Below are positions 36,907-46,965 of a DNA stretch of 64,000 nt, piece by piece; the stretch's first letter is position 1, and every line of letters begins with the position of its first letter. The notes below the pieces were generated by a model. That model searched no databases. It worked only from the letters and a program-made list of their open reading frames with translations, and was not told where the DNA came from. This DNA is from Marinobacter sp. SS13-12 (GTDB taxonomy: Bacteria; Pseudomonadota; Gammaproteobacteria; Pseudomonadales; Oleiphilaceae). Location: contig NZ_JASSUA010000005.1 of the NCBI RefSeq assembly GCF_030227115.1, positions 124,001 to 188,000 on the forward strand, written 5' to 3'. Position numbers and translations under genes: made by a program.

Positions 36907-39900
36907 ATGCCGAAATTAAAGTACTCAATCAAATTGATGCCATTCTTGATGGTACCCTTTCTCGTAGCCTGCGGCGGAGGAAGTTCAAGTACAGCGACAG
37001 ATGATCCGACTTCGGATGCTGTCACCATTTCAGGCCAAGTCATGGATGGATATCTTCAAGATGCCAGGGTTTTCCTCGATTTGAATAACAATGGACTGCG
37101 TGACGCCTCAGAACCCGAGACTCGCTCAGGGGAGAATGGCGAATTCAGCTTTTCAACGACAGAAACCATTCCAGACGATGCTACTTTGATTGCAGAAGCA
37201 ATTGCTGGTGTTACGATTGACCGGGATGACGATCAGGCGGTTCCCCTCGGTTACACTTTGCGATCGCCACTGGTCACAAATCCGGATGTGGTCTCCGCCC
37301 AAAATGCGAATGATGCCCAAGACATAGATTCCTATACCTCAATCATTTCTCCTCTGACCACCCTGATTAGTAGAGAAATGATCGCCAATGGCAGAACCTT
37401 CGAGGCGGCTGCTGATAAGGTCTCTGCCGATCTTGGGCTCAGCATCGCGCCAGAAAAAAATTACATGGAGCTGAAAGCCAGCGACGATCCTGAAATTGCA
37501 GGCAATGCCGAGCGCGCTCACCGCATTTCCCAGGTATTAGCACGCATTCAGGCAAAGCAAGAGGCCCAGTTTTCCGGATTTGATTTCACCATTGGCGGAG
37601 CGGACAAACTCTCTTTCCTCAATACGCTCACCGAAAACATACAGGCCGTTATTTCTTCGGTAGTCGCTGATGTAAACCTCTCGCTTCAGTCAGAAGATCC
37701 TTTCGATCCGGATTCTTTAGCAGAGCAATCAGGTAGTCAGCTGGTCACCACCATCGTTGCCGGTCCCGATACCTCATCGAATATATACAGCGGTGAGGTG
37801 ACGTATGTCGGCTTCGTTAAAGGCGCTACAGTCTTTGTCGACCGCAATTTAAACGGTGAACGTGATGCCGGCGAGCAGTTCACGGTGACAGATGAAGACG
37901 GCAAATTCGCCTTCACGACCGGACTTGTACTCGCGGGAACTGAGATCGTTGCCAGGATCTCCCCGGAGACCAGCATCGATTCGACCGGAGCGCCCATCCC
38001 TGGCGAATTCACGCTCTACAACCCCATAGGGCTTTATCTGGATAATGACGCGTTCGAGTCTGGTTTAGGGATGCTCATTAATACCCAGCTCAGCCCGGCT
38101 TTAAACCTTGTTCCTCGCAACCCGGACCTGGAGGCTTCTGAATCTCAGTTTGCGGAGGCTGTTGGCACCGATCGGCAGAGTCTTCTCTTTTATGCTCGGC
38201 AGGCCCTTAGCCCTGATCGAGAAATTGCTGATGAAGGTTGGAAAGTGAGCCGAATCAATGCCGAAATCGCCGAGCTTTTTGTTCGTCTTGATGACGTGTA
38301 CGGCGAAATCGATCTTGAAGCCAATAACCTGACGGACAATCAATACAGACTTACCCTTCGCTCTTATGTCACGGAAAACCTGCCTGAAATAGTGTCGTTT
38401 ATCGAAACTTCATCGGTTGAACAGGTTGTGCCGGGCGAAGTTCTGGATTCGATAAACCTCGACCTGATTATTCCGGGTCTCTATGAACTCATTAATCCAG
38501 AAGATCCAGGAACTGAAGATCCCGTAGACGAAGAACCGGGCAATGAAGACCCAGGCAACGATATCGTACGTCCGGATTACACTCCCGGGCTCCGCTTATT
38601 TGCCTTGAGTACTGATTTCACGCAATCGTGCGCTGTATCTGGCGAGCGTGTTGACATCCATGATGGCGAAATGAACCTGGTAGAAACGCGCAGGACGGAC
38701 AGCTCCGGAGCCGTTGATTTAAGTGATGTTCCGCAAAGTCAGTACGTAACGGTGTACGGTGCATCTGTTGGAACCGACAACGTACTTGTAACTTACAGCT
38801 CCAGCTATGAAATGAGCTTTATCGACGCCCCCCATACCCTCCAGCTTCAAGCTGAGCGTTTGTATGATGGTTCGCTGACAAACTGCGAGCCACTGCTCCT
38901 CGCACCGCCTGAAAATCCTGACAACTTCGAATTTGATATCAGTGTTTCCAACGGTGGAAGCTTTGACTTCATCGAAGGGTCATCCTCTCCTAATGGTTAC
39001 GTGGGCTTTTCACAACAACCGACAGATGGCGTTCTTCTGGCATCGGCCGCTCAAAGCAGCGTTGCAACCATCCTGCTCTTGGGCAAAGAAGTCACAGACG
39101 GCAGCTTTAACAGCCTGCCAACTTCCTATTTCTTTCAGGAGGATGTGGATATCAGTGACGGACTGGTTCAGGCGACGATTGCTAACCCGGTTGAGAGCAT
39201 CACCAAGCCTATCGAGCCGACCCTTACTCAGATTTCTTCTATGTTGAAGCCTCTTGATTCCAGGCCACTTCTTAGCTCACTTTTTACTTTTACGGGGGCT
39301 GAGGAGGCCAGCACAAGGATCTCCATACCCACGGTCATTCAGGGTCAGGGTATACTCCAGATTACGCGCCGCTACCGAGAGGATTCATTTCCCAGCACTT
39401 GGGTAAATCAGGTGTATGAGCCTCTCCTTAACGATGGAAGATCACTGACTGCTAGTGCCTACGCTGGTCTGAGTCCATTCTCACAGGTCGGCTCAGACTC
39501 CGATGCCAATGCCATGAGTTACAGCATAGGAGATGTTCCGTTCGATGCCTTTGCTCTTCGGTTAAACAGATCAGATGACGTTTACCCGTCAGCCGACTCA
39601 GATTTGGCGAACCGTAGCGAGCGATTTGAGCGGTCGGTTGTCACGAGCAACATGAGTGGCACGATCAACTTCCCCGACATCGTTACGGATGATGTTTATC
39701 TGGGAACGAGTATGGTTTTAAGCGTATTTTCAGCCGAGAATGCCAACAGTCTTCCCTACCCACTGGCTGAGCAATACGGCATAACATCAGGCGTCATGCC
39801 TGTGCTCGGCCTGGATCTGGAATACGCAGAGCAGCCAGAGTACCGAGGTCAGTCCGACTACAATGACTTGACCCAGGCCTTTTTAGAACGCCGATTCATC

Positions 39901-39957
39901 GAGTCATCGTTCCAGAAACTTAATTACAACGATCCGCTCGTATTTAATGCTCAATAA
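36907..39957 (+). CDS. Large surface lipoprotein with repeated prealbumin/SdrD-like domains
   Basis: A 1016-residue lipoprotein. I start at 36907 (MPKLKYSIK), not 25 codons earlier, because the lipobox FLVAC then lies at a normal distance. Two beta-sandwich domains of SdrD-B/CNA-B style carry a calcium-loop pattern: DLNNNGLRDASE (about residue 55) and DRNLNGERDAGE (about residue 315). An acidic, proline-rich linker (EDPGTEDPVDEEP) separates the N-terminal part from a C-terminal part of about 450 residues with no family I know. It fits an outer-membrane-anchored adhesin or matrix protein. Followed by a terminator at 39971. Confidence 0.75.
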   Translation: MPKLKYSIKLMPFLMVPFLVACGGGSSSTATDDPTSDAVTISGQVMDGYLQDARVFLDLNNNGLRDASEPETRSGENGEFSFSTTETIPDDATLIAEAIAGVTIDRDDDQAVPLGYTLRSPLVTNPDVVSAQNANDAQDIDSYTSIISPLTTLISREMIANGRTFEAAADKVSADLGLSIAPEKNYMELKASDDPEIAGNAERAHRISQVLARIQAKQEAQFSGFDFTIGGADKLSFLNTLTENIQAVISSVVADVNLSLQSEDPFDPDSLAEQSGSQLVTTIVAGPDTSSNIYSGEVTYVGFVKGATVFVDRNLNGERDAGEQFTVTDEDGKFAFTTGLVLAGTEIVARISPETSIDSTGAPIPGEFTLYNPIGLYLDNDAFESGLGMLINTQLSPALNLVPRNPDLEASESQFAEAVGTDRQSLLFYARQALSPDREIADEGWKVSRINAEIAELFVRLDDVYGEIDLEANNLTDNQYRLTLRSYVTENLPEIVSFIETSSVEQVVPGEVLDSINLDLIIPGLYELINPEDPGTEDPVDEEPGNEDPGNDIVRPDYTPGLRLFALSTDFTQSCAVSGERVDIHDGEMNLVETRRTDSSGAVDLSDVPQSQYVTVYGASVGTDNVLVTYSSSYEMSFIDAPHTLQLQAERLYDGSLTNCEPLLLAPPENPDNFEFDISVSNGGSFDFIEGSSSPNGYVGFSQQPTDGVLLASAAQSSVATILLLGKEVTDGSFNSLPTSYFFQEDVDISDGLVQATIANPVESITKPIEPTLTQISSMLKPLDSRPLLSSLFTFTGAEEASTRISIPTVIQGQGILQITRRYREDSFPSTWVNQVYEPLLNDGRSLTASAYAGLSPFSQVGSDSDANAMSYSIGDVPFDAFALRLNRSDDVYPSADSDLANRSERFERSVVTSNMSGTINFPDIVTDDVYLGTSMVLSVFSAENANSLPYPLAEQYGITSGVMPVLGLDLEYAEQPEYRGQSDYNDLTQAFLERRFIESSFQKLNYNDPLVFNAQ

Positions 39958-39970
39958 TGAAAGTTGAAGG

Positions 39971-39997
39971 GCCAGCCTTCCGGGGCGGCTCTTTTTC
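39971..39997 (+). terminator. Rho-independent terminator after the large lipoprotein gene
   Basis: GCCAGCC-TTCCGG-GGCGGC stem with a bulged A, followed by TCTTTTT, starting 14 nt after the stop codon. Separates the lipoprotein gene from the next two-gene operon. Confidence 0.75.
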
Positions 39998-40041
39998 CTT
40001 GATACAACATATATCTTGCACGGTGTGCACCTGGAGAAAAA

Positions 40042-40215
40042 ATGACCTCCGAATCAATTGACAAACTCGAAGTAAAAGCCGACTCGCCTGACTTCTTCGA
40101 CAAAATCAATCAATCTGCCAACCCTCGGAAATTTTTATTAACCTTTATATCTGCCACGCTTTCAACATTTATTCTTACAGGCGGATTAATCTACTTAGCC
40201 TTCACTTATAATTAA
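40042..40215 (+). CDS. Small single-TM protein (57 residues)
   Basis: A short ORF with GGAGAA directly upstream of the ATG (5-nt spacing). It encodes a polar, acidic N-terminus (MTSESIDKLEVKADSP) and a C-terminal TM helix (FLLTFISATLSTFILTGGLIYLAF). It ends 18 nt before the larger membrane protein, which has its own AAGGAA site, so the two form a small operon. No family recognised. It may be a subunit or regulator of the protein at 40234. Confidence 0.65.
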   Translation: MTSESIDKLEVKADSPDFFDKINQSANPRKFLLTFISATLSTFILTGGLIYLAFTYN

Positions 40216-40233
40216 TAAATATAAGGAAATAAG

Positions 40234-41370
40234 ATGTCATTTATTCCGAGACTAGAAGACTACAAAAATATTGATGAAGTGACGGTTAAGTCAGGCTCCT
40301 ATTCGAAAACCTATTACGGGCTGGATGCACAATACGCTGCCCTTGGAGATGCTCAGAGAACTACAGGGAAGCTCCTTGTCATAGTTATCGGATTCTGTCT
40401 TTATCTAATTTACGAATACATCCTCAAACCTATCCAGTCAGGCCTTGGTTACCTAGCACAGTTCAACGTTGAAACGCTGAGTGATGGCGCCTCATTTCCG
40501 ACTATTCCTGCATTTATCAACCTAGTTTTCATCTCGGCCCTCGCTTACTTTTTTATATGGGCTCTGTCTTTCTTCAATAAGTTCCCGAACTACGCATCAA
40601 GAAGCATCTTGGCGCTCTCAATCAGTTTCATTATAGCTCTGAAAGATTATTCATTTTCTCTTTCGATATTGGGACCTCTTGCATCAGGCTATGAAAATCC
40701 TGGACAGATCTTTGTGCTAATGGGATGGTTTGGAATTTTAAGCTGGACAGTATTCATTATCGTTCGATTTTTCCGTTTCCGCTCATCTACAACAAGAAAT
40801 CAGTCGAATAAAGAACAGTCAGATGACCTTACCAGCCCGGCAGATAAAGCCCGCAAACGGATCGCCATATCAGCGTTCTTAAATCGACGAATAACCCTAT
40901 TCTTTATTTACTTTTTATTACTAATAGCTATATTTGAACCTAACTTCTGGCCACACATCCCTTTCGAATCCATGTTTTGGTCGGGCACTGCGTATAATCC
41001 GGATTACAACTCAACAAAAGATCTGTACTATGCAAATCTAGACGCTACGCCAAGCATTATATTGCGAACCGTTGCATCTTATCTTTTCTTGCTGTTTCTG
41101 GTGATCACGCTTCAAATAAGGTCTGCACGCCCCATGCATTGGACCGCGGGCTATACTGGATATATACCCCCAAAATACATTTATGGTGTTGCTCTGATCG
41201 GTGGCTTTTGCGCGGCGGTTTTTGCATTTACTCCGTACAATTACCCGGGTGAACAGAGCCAGATATTCCAAGCAGTTCCACCTATTTTATTTATTGGATT
41301 TTCTCTCTTCCGAACCGGCAGACAGTATTATCGCTTCATGAAGTTGGCCAGGGCGCATCATGGTCATTAA
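40234..41370 (+). CDS. Polytopic membrane protein of unknown function
   Basis: A 378-residue protein with about eight predicted TM helices and a hydrophilic central loop (about residues 185-215, rich in Asn, Gln, Asp and Lys). Starts with AAGGAA upstream. No recognised family or catalytic motif; aromatic residues and YxxPxxY-type loops occur near the C-terminus. Low GC compared with the transfer genes. Its only obvious partner is the 57-residue protein upstream. It converges with the giant NTPase gene ending at 41516. Confidence 0.7.
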   Translation: MSFIPRLEDYKNIDEVTVKSGSYSKTYYGLDAQYAALGDAQRTTGKLLVIVIGFCLYLIYEYILKPIQSGLGYLAQFNVETLSDGASFPTIPAFINLVFISALAYFFIWALSFFNKFPNYASRSILALSISFIIALKDYSFSLSILGPLASGYENPGQIFVLMGWFGILSWTVFIIVRFFRFRSSTTRNQSNKEQSDDLTSPADKARKRIAISAFLNRRITLFFIYFLLLIAIFEPNFWPHIPFESMFWSGTAYNPDYNSTKDLYYANLDATPSIILRTVASYLFLLFLVITLQIRSARPMHWTAGYTGYIPPKYIYGVALIGGFCAAVFAFTPYNYPGEQSQIFQAVPPILFIGFSLFRTGRQYYRFMKLARAHHGH

Positions 41371-41515
41371 GGAATGCCGGTGGAGCAAGCATGTTGGTGC
41401 GCTATTTTCGTTGCGACTTGGCGTTCTATCTTTTCTGCAATCCTATGCAGCTGTCTCTAGCTCTGATATCGAGCCCTCAAGCCCGATACGCATTTCCAAC
41501 GGGCCACTGTAGGTT

Positions 41516-44500
41516 TTATTCAGTTAGTTTCTCAGCGGCCTCTATGTCTTCTCGAGTCAAATCCAGCGCGTCTCCAAGATCGTTAAGGTGATGATTGCAA
41601 ATGAGCTTTTCTGCCTCTGGCAAAAGAAGTTTTGCTGCTGGGAGGTCACCGGCCTCAACCAGGGTTGTTGCCCGAACGATGAGCAACCAAGCTCGGCGAG
41701 AATACCTTGCAGGGTGTTCTGCCTTATCCATTTCGATAAGTACCAACTCACCGTCATCCAACTCTATGCGTGCTTCCGGGTAACGCTCTAAAATCCTGAG
41801 CAAACGCGCGGACATGATCAGTGATTCGATTCGCAAGTCTAGCCGAGTTTCAGCCGGGAGTAGTGAAGGGTCAGCGGTAAGCTCTTTTGCTTCTCGCCAA
41901 AGCACAAGAGAATTCGAAAGGTCTTCAGCTTCCTCCAGGGTCTTAGCCAGATTACCAAGACTAATCGCGTAATCTTTTGCCCAACGCTCCGGGTCCAACT
42001 CATAGCCTTTGCGGCGGATCGACAGGGCTTGCTCGTAAAGCAGCAATGCCTCCGCTGCGAAACCTTGCTCGTCATACATAAACGCCAGGTTGTTCAGACT
42101 TGTTGCATAAGCTTTCGCCCAGCGCTCCGGATCTGCCTCGTAGCGCTCACGGCGGATTGACAAGGTCTCCTGGTGAAGAAGTAAGGCCTCTGTTTGATTG
42201 CCCAATTGCTCCTGGATATTCGCTAAATTGTTCAGGCTGTTAGCATAATCCTCCGCCCAGCGCAGCGGATTTGACTCGTAGCCCTCTTGGTAGATCGACC
42301 TGGCTTGCTCTTTCAGCGGCATTCCCTCCGCTGCGCGGCCTTGTTCATCATACGTAATCGCCAGATTGTCCAAGCTGCCAGCAAAAGCCTCGGCCCAACG
42401 GTCTGGATCCGATTCATAGCCCTCCCGGCGGATCGCCAGGGCTTCCTCATGCAGAGGCAGCGCCTCCGCGGCGCGGCCTTGTTGATTATACATAATCGCC
42501 AGGTTGCCCAGGCTGTTAGCGTAAACCTCCGCCCAGCGCTCTGGATCCAACTCATAGCCCTCTCGGCGGATCGAGAATGCTTGCTCATACAGCGGTAGCG
42601 CCTCCGACAGGCGCCCCAGCCTGTCATAGACAACGGCCAAATTATTCAGGCTGGTCGTGTAAGCCTCGTGCCAACGCTCTCGATCCGACTTATAGCCCGC
42701 ACTGAAGATCAACAGGGCTTTCGAGTACAACGGTAGCGCCTCCAACGGGCTACCAAGACTGTCAAGGGTAGAAGCCAGATTGTTCAGGCTGCTCGCATAA
42801 GCCTCCTCCCAGCGCTGAGGGTCCGAATCATAGCCCTCGCGGCGAATCGACAGGGATTGCTCATAAAGCGGCAGCGCCTCCGCCGTGCGCCCCAGCCTGT
42901 CATAAACAAAAGCCAGATTGCTCAAGCTGGTTGCGTAAGCCTCTGCCCAGCGTTCTGGATCTGCTTCATAGCGCTCACAGCGGATTGATAGGGATTCCTT
43001 GTGCAAGGGAAGCGCCTCCGACGAGCGACCTAGAGCATCAAGGGTAGAAGCCATATTGTTCAGGCCCCGTGCATAGGCCTCCGTCCAGCGATCCGGATCC
43101 GACTCATAGCCTTCACGAAAGATAGACAGGGTTCGTTCTTCCAGGGGTAGCGCCTTCGACGGGCGACCTAGCTTACTATGAGTAAAAGCTTGATTGTTTA
43201 GGTTCGTTGCATACCACTTCGCCCAGCGCTCCGGAGCTAACTCATAGACTTCGCTGAGGATCGACCCAGCTTCCTCATAAAGCGCCAGGGCATCCGACAG
43301 GCGACCCAAGCTGCTATAAACAGACGCTAAATTGTTTAGACTGCCAGCATAATCCTCCGCCCAGCACTCCGGATCCAATTGATAGCCCTCGCGGCAAACC
43401 GACTGAGCTTGCACGAGCAGCGGCTGCGCCTCCGACGGGCGACCAAGCCTTTCATATGTAAAAGCAACACTGTTAAGACTGCCTGCATAATCCGCGGACC
43501 AACGCTTTGGGTCCGCCTCATACCCTTCAAGGCGTATCGACCAGGCCTGCTTAGCCAGCGGCAGCGCCTCATAAGGGCGACCCATCATGTTAAGGGTATA
43601 GGTCAGATTATTCAGCCTGATCGCATATTGCATCGCCCAATCACCAAGCTTCGAAGTCCTCCCACGCATCAGCTGGTACCAGTAACGACCAAGAGCCACC
43701 AGAAACTTCCATCGCTCAATTTCCAGCGCACCTTTATCCGTATCACTGCAGACGCCAAGTTTGGACTGAGCAGAAAACCAGACGTTGCCGCTGGCTTCGA
43801 TTCGTTTAACCAGTTCACCAATCCCCTTTTCCAACTCCTCCGACGTCGGCCAGGCCTTGGTGACCAGCTGGGTAAACCGCTCCAGCAAAAACTGCTGCAG
43901 CAGGCTGTGTTGATGCACGTACCGGCTGGTGTTTTCCTCCAGCCGACGAATGATTTCATAGCCCCGTTCCAGCAGTTCATACTGAGCAGGCGTGAGACTG
44001 CCCTGCGCCTGCGCCTGAAGCTCTTGGAGGAAGGGTGCCAGATCCGGATGTTCCTGCATCGACATCTGCTGCAGGCTCTTGAGTACGTGCCCGACCAGGC
44101 CGGTCTGAAAAGGGCTACCTAGCAGGGGCGAGAAGAGCAGGCTGTAACGAGCGGTGCCGCCGAACTCCCCAAAGTATTGTTCAATCAGGTGCAGACGTTC
44201 TTCCAGGACCGCATAAGAGGCCAGATTGAACCGGGCGCCGCCAGCGTCCTGCCCGCTCTCAACCAGGTAGCTGGCCTGATAGGTGTCTGTGAGTTTTCTA
44301 AAGACCGTATCCAGAGACTCATTAAGGCCGGCGCTCTCTGGTGCTTTGAATTGATAACGATGGTTGCCCAGAGGTTCGATCAGCCTGGGCAGCTCGGGGT
44401 TACGCTTGTAGAACTGCGAATCGCTGATCACGTTCAGGGTTTCAATGGCGAACAAAGTGATAACGTCCGGGGCACTGTTTTCACCAGCCAGATTCCGGAT

Positions 44501-46510
44501 GACGCCACGCGCGAACTGATCGGCCTGCTCTCTGGTCATGCCAACGTAAGTAAGCTTTATGAGGTTGGCGAGCATGGGCTGGTCCATGCCTTTCAGATTG
44601 AGGTGGCTGGCCAGTAAGAGAACTTCTTGCGGATCTGTACTGAATGGAGCGGTATCGATCAGCCCCAGTTCTGCAAACAGCTGATTCCGATGGCGATTCA
44701 TCGCCGCGTGAGCTCCCGACTCCATCGCGGCGCTAAAGCTATCCGAGCCACGGGCAGTGGTAATGACGTACACCGGCAAGTCGGCCGGCCATTCGTTCAT
44801 CAGGAACTCGGCGGTGAAGTCATCCATCCACTGCAGGTCGTCAATTAACAGGATCAGAGGGCGTGGATGGCTCACCGGCTGGCCTTCCACTACTGGTGTG
44901 CACTTGAGCGCCAATTGGCATATTTCGTTAAGGGCCAGCCGCAGCAGTTCATACTGCTCTTCCTTGTGATTGGCCTGGGAAGATTGGCCAAAATCCTCCA
45001 GACGCAGGCTGAGCGTGTCGTCCTGCTCGCTCCAGGATTTGGCGCTGCGCGCGACTTCAATGGCCGAATCAACGCCCACCAGTCTGGAAATCATCCTCCC
45101 TAGCTTTGCCCGTACCCGCTTCTTGGCTTCCGGATCGTCCGACCGGGCATCATTTGCAAGGGCCTTGGTCCCTTCCTTTACCTCTCGGCCAGTTCTGGCA
45201 AACCAGCCAACGCTTTCCTCATAAATCAGGTTAAGCCGGCGAAGCTCATCCACAATTGAGTTCTTGAGCGAGGCCAGGCCTGTGGCCTGGGTACTGTGCC
45301 CTGTCTGGTTGAGCATTCTGAGGGTGGCAATGCTCAACCTGGCTGGATTACTGGTGTCGGAACGAACCTGCTGGATGAAGCGGTTGGCGAGGGCGGTTTT
45401 GCCGGTGCCAGGTTCGCCCTTGATCAGGGCCCAGGTCTGTGTCCCTAAGCTGTCTGGTTCCTTACATATCGCATTCCAGTCCTGCCACAGGCTATTGAGC
45501 TCGGCCTCCCGGCCCACGAATGTGCTGGCGCGGACGGCCGGTACGGGAATGTCGGAGTCCAGGCGTTCCAGAAGGCTATAACGGGAGGCCATCATGCGCA
45601 GTCTTGAAATAGCTCGCAGTTTTTCTTCGGTGGCGTTGTCTTCCACTGTGTCGTGGGGCTGTGGGCCGGTAAAGGTGAGCACCACGCTGATGCCAGCGGT
45701 CTGAACCCTGCTCTGTTCCAGATCATCCGTGTGGTTCACCTGACGCAGGTCTTTTTCCAGCGAGACGAGCATAGCCAGCAGAGCCAGGGAAGCGTCATCC
45801 AGTTGCAAGGGATCTTTAACCACAATGACTTTGGGCGCGCCATCGGTGGTCACCATAAACATTTGAAGTGCTAATTGCAGGACCTCGTGGCTGGTGACCT
45901 TTTCACTCAGGCGGGGTGCCAGCTCTTTCAGTCGCTTGCGGGCGGGCCGGGAGAGATACATCTCGTTATCCGAAGAGAAATGCCCAGTAACTGCTTCCGC
46001 GCCTGTTTCACCCACGGTTTCCAGAAGATCGCCACTCTGCTCGGCCACCGTTTCTATCCCCGTCTCAAAGGCGGAAGCCATGAAATCTGACGCACTGCCT
46101 GTCCACTCGGCCAGGTAATCCATCATTTTCTCGGCACCCACATTCAGGCTCTCGCCAACCGTATCTCCTAGTCCACCCCCCAGAGCCTGGCTCAGGCCAA
46201 AGCCGGTCAGTTTTTCCAGTATTTCCCGTTTGTGGATGTCATCGAATTCCTCATCCAGGCTGTCAAGCAACGCGCTAAAAATGGATATGGGGCCCTGGCT
46301 TTCCGTTTCACCTACCACCAGAACGTTGGTTTTGCCGTCTTTCGCCCCGACATCAAAAACCTTGGCACTGGCATCACAAACCGTTCTGAACGCATTGGAG
46401 CCCTGATTCGACCAGGTAGCCAGATCACTTTGCAGAACTTCGATCAGCAGCGCCTGCTGCTTGGCCTTTGTGAGGTCTTTAACCAGGTTGGACAGACGGT
46501 TTTCAGGCAT
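41516..46510 (-). CDS. Giant STAND-like P-loop NTPase with twelve 46-residue TPR-like repeats
   Basis: A 1664-residue protein. Residues about 1-340: unknown N-terminal domain containing a glycine-rich amphipathic stretch (about 105-180, with GLGDTVGESLNVG and ETGAEAVTG) and an ATPase-like strand (PKVIVVKDPLQLDDASLALL). Residues about 345-720: AAA/STAND NTPase with FVGREAELNSLW, Walker A GEPGTGKTALANRF (about 364) and Walker B LILLIDDLQWMDDF (about 549). Residues about 970-1528: twelve TPR-like repeats of 46 residues with consensus LPLYEQALSIRREGYE, DPERWAEAYA, SLNNLA, YDRLGR. The shape (effector, NTPase, repeat sensor) matches antiviral STAND proteins and eukaryotic-type NLRs. GGAG lies about 8 nt before the ATG. 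Last gene of a six-gene operon. Confidence 0.85.
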   Translation of the reverse strand: MPENRLSNLVKDLTKAKQQALLIEVLQSDLATWSNQGSNAFRTVCDASAKVFDVGAKDGKTNVLVVGETESQGPISIFSALLDSLDEEFDDIHKREILEKLTGFGLSQALGGGLGDTVGESLNVGAEKMMDYLAEWTGSASDFMASAFETGIETVAEQSGDLLETVGETGAEAVTGHFSSDNEMYLSRPARKRLKELAPRLSEKVTSHEVLQLALQMFMVTTDGAPKVIVVKDPLQLDDASLALLAMLVSLEKDLRQVNHTDDLEQSRVQTAGISVVLTFTGPQPHDTVEDNATEEKLRAISRLRMMASRYSLLERLDSDIPVPAVRASTFVGREAELNSLWQDWNAICKEPDSLGTQTWALIKGEPGTGKTALANRFIQQVRSDTSNPARLSIATLRMLNQTGHSTQATGLASLKNSIVDELRRLNLIYEESVGWFARTGREVKEGTKALANDARSDDPEAKKRVRAKLGRMISRLVGVDSAIEVARSAKSWSEQDDTLSLRLEDFGQSSQANHKEEQYELLRLALNEICQLALKCTPVVEGQPVSHPRPLILLIDDLQWMDDFTAEFLMNEWPADLPVYVITTARGSDSFSAAMESGAHAAMNRHRNQLFAELGLIDTAPFSTDPQEVLLLASHLNLKGMDQPMLANLIKLTYVGMTREQADQFARGVIRNLAGENSAPDVITLFAIETLNVISDSQFYKRNPELPRLIEPLGNHRYQFKAPESAGLNESLDTVFRKLTDTYQASYLVESGQDAGGARFNLASYAVLEERLHLIEQYFGEFGGTARYSLLFSPLLGSPFQTGLVGHVLKSLQQMSMQEHPDLAPFLQELQAQAQGSLTPAQYELLERGYEIIRRLEENTSRYVHQHSLLQQFLLERFTQLVTKAWPTSEELEKGIGELVKRIEASGNVWFSAQSKLGVCSDTDKGALEIERWKFLVALGRYWYQLMRGRTSKLGDWAMQYAIRLNNLTYTLNMMGRPYEALPLAKQAWSIRLEGYEADPKRWSADYAGSLNSVAFTYERLGRPSEAQPLLVQAQSVCREGYQLDPECWAEDYAGSLNNLASVYSSLGRLSDALALYEEAGSILSEVYELAPERWAKWYATNLNNQAFTHSKLGRPSKALPLEERTLSIFREGYESDPDRWTEAYARGLNNMASTLDALGRSSEALPLHKESLSIRCERYEADPERWAEAYATSLSNLAFVYDRLGRTAEALPLYEQSLSIRREGYDSDPQRWEEAYASSLNNLASTLDSLGSPLEALPLYSKALLIFSAGYKSDRERWHEAYTTSLNNLAVVYDRLGRLSEALPLYEQAFSIRREGYELDPERWAEVYANSLGNLAIMYNQQGRAAEALPLHEEALAIRREGYESDPDRWAEAFAGSLDNLAITYDEQGRAAEGMPLKEQARSIYQEGYESNPLRWAEDYANSLNNLANIQEQLGNQTEALLLHQETLSIRRERYEADPERWAKAYATSLNNLAFMYDEQGFAAEALLLYEQALSIRRKGYELDPERWAKDYAISLGNLAKTLEEAEDLSNSLVLWREAKELTADPSLLPAETRLDLRIESLIMSARLLRILERYPEARIELDDGELVLIEMDKAEHPARYSRRAWLLIVRATTLVEAGDLPAAKLLLPEAEKLICNHHLNDLGDALDLTREDIEAAEKLTE

Positions 46511-46536
46511 GGGTGCGCTCCGGCGTCTATTACCTA

Positions 46537-46965
46537 TTAATCGATCGAGGCGGTTTGGAAGTCATCATAATCAAGGCTCTTGACGGCGGCGTTCACACTA
46601 TCGTCAAGCTCTGGAATTTGAGGAAAAAGAGCCTCAACAAGCTCGAACATCGCAACTCTTTCGAGCTGATTGACCATAAAACCGCGGGCGAGTGATTTGA
46701 GATCAGCACCATTGAGTTGCTTTGGTCCCTGGATCTGCTGCGCCAACTGGAACGCTGGCGTTGAAATGCCGGAACGCATAATGCCCTCTGCACTAAACAT
46801 CCAGTCTGCAGAGCCCAGAAAGGACTCTGGAACAAAGCCCCACTCCGAGTCAGGTTCCGGTATAGCAAATAGCGTACAATTGGAAGTTCGCTTAACTCTC
46901 AAGGCCTCTGATGCGAGCGCAAGGGCTTGCTGGTCAAATTTCATTTCGCCTTTATCCGTTCTCAT
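46537..46965 (-). CDS. Unknown 142-residue protein of the NTPase operon
   Basis: A soluble protein with an acidic, helical C-terminus and no TM helix or recognisable motif. The central part includes PDSEWGFVPESFLGSADWMF, suggesting a compact alpha/beta fold. Its ATG overlaps the stop of the AbiC-like gene by 14 nt, and it ends 26 nt before the giant NTPase. This tight linkage to the NTPase suggests an adaptor, inhibitor or activator. No function can be named. Confidence 0.7.
   Translation of the reverse strand: MRTDKGEMKFDQQALALASEALRVKRTSNCTLFAIPEPDSEWGFVPESFLGSADWMFSAEGIMRSGISTPAFQLAQQIQGPKQLNGADLKSLARGFMVNQLERVAMFELVEALFPQIPELDDSVNAAVKSLDYDDFQTASID

Noticed and set aside
43379..44122. 247-residue plus-strand ORF opposite the NTPase repeats
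   Set aside because: Shadow of the giant gene; antisense of TPR codons, no start context, no family.
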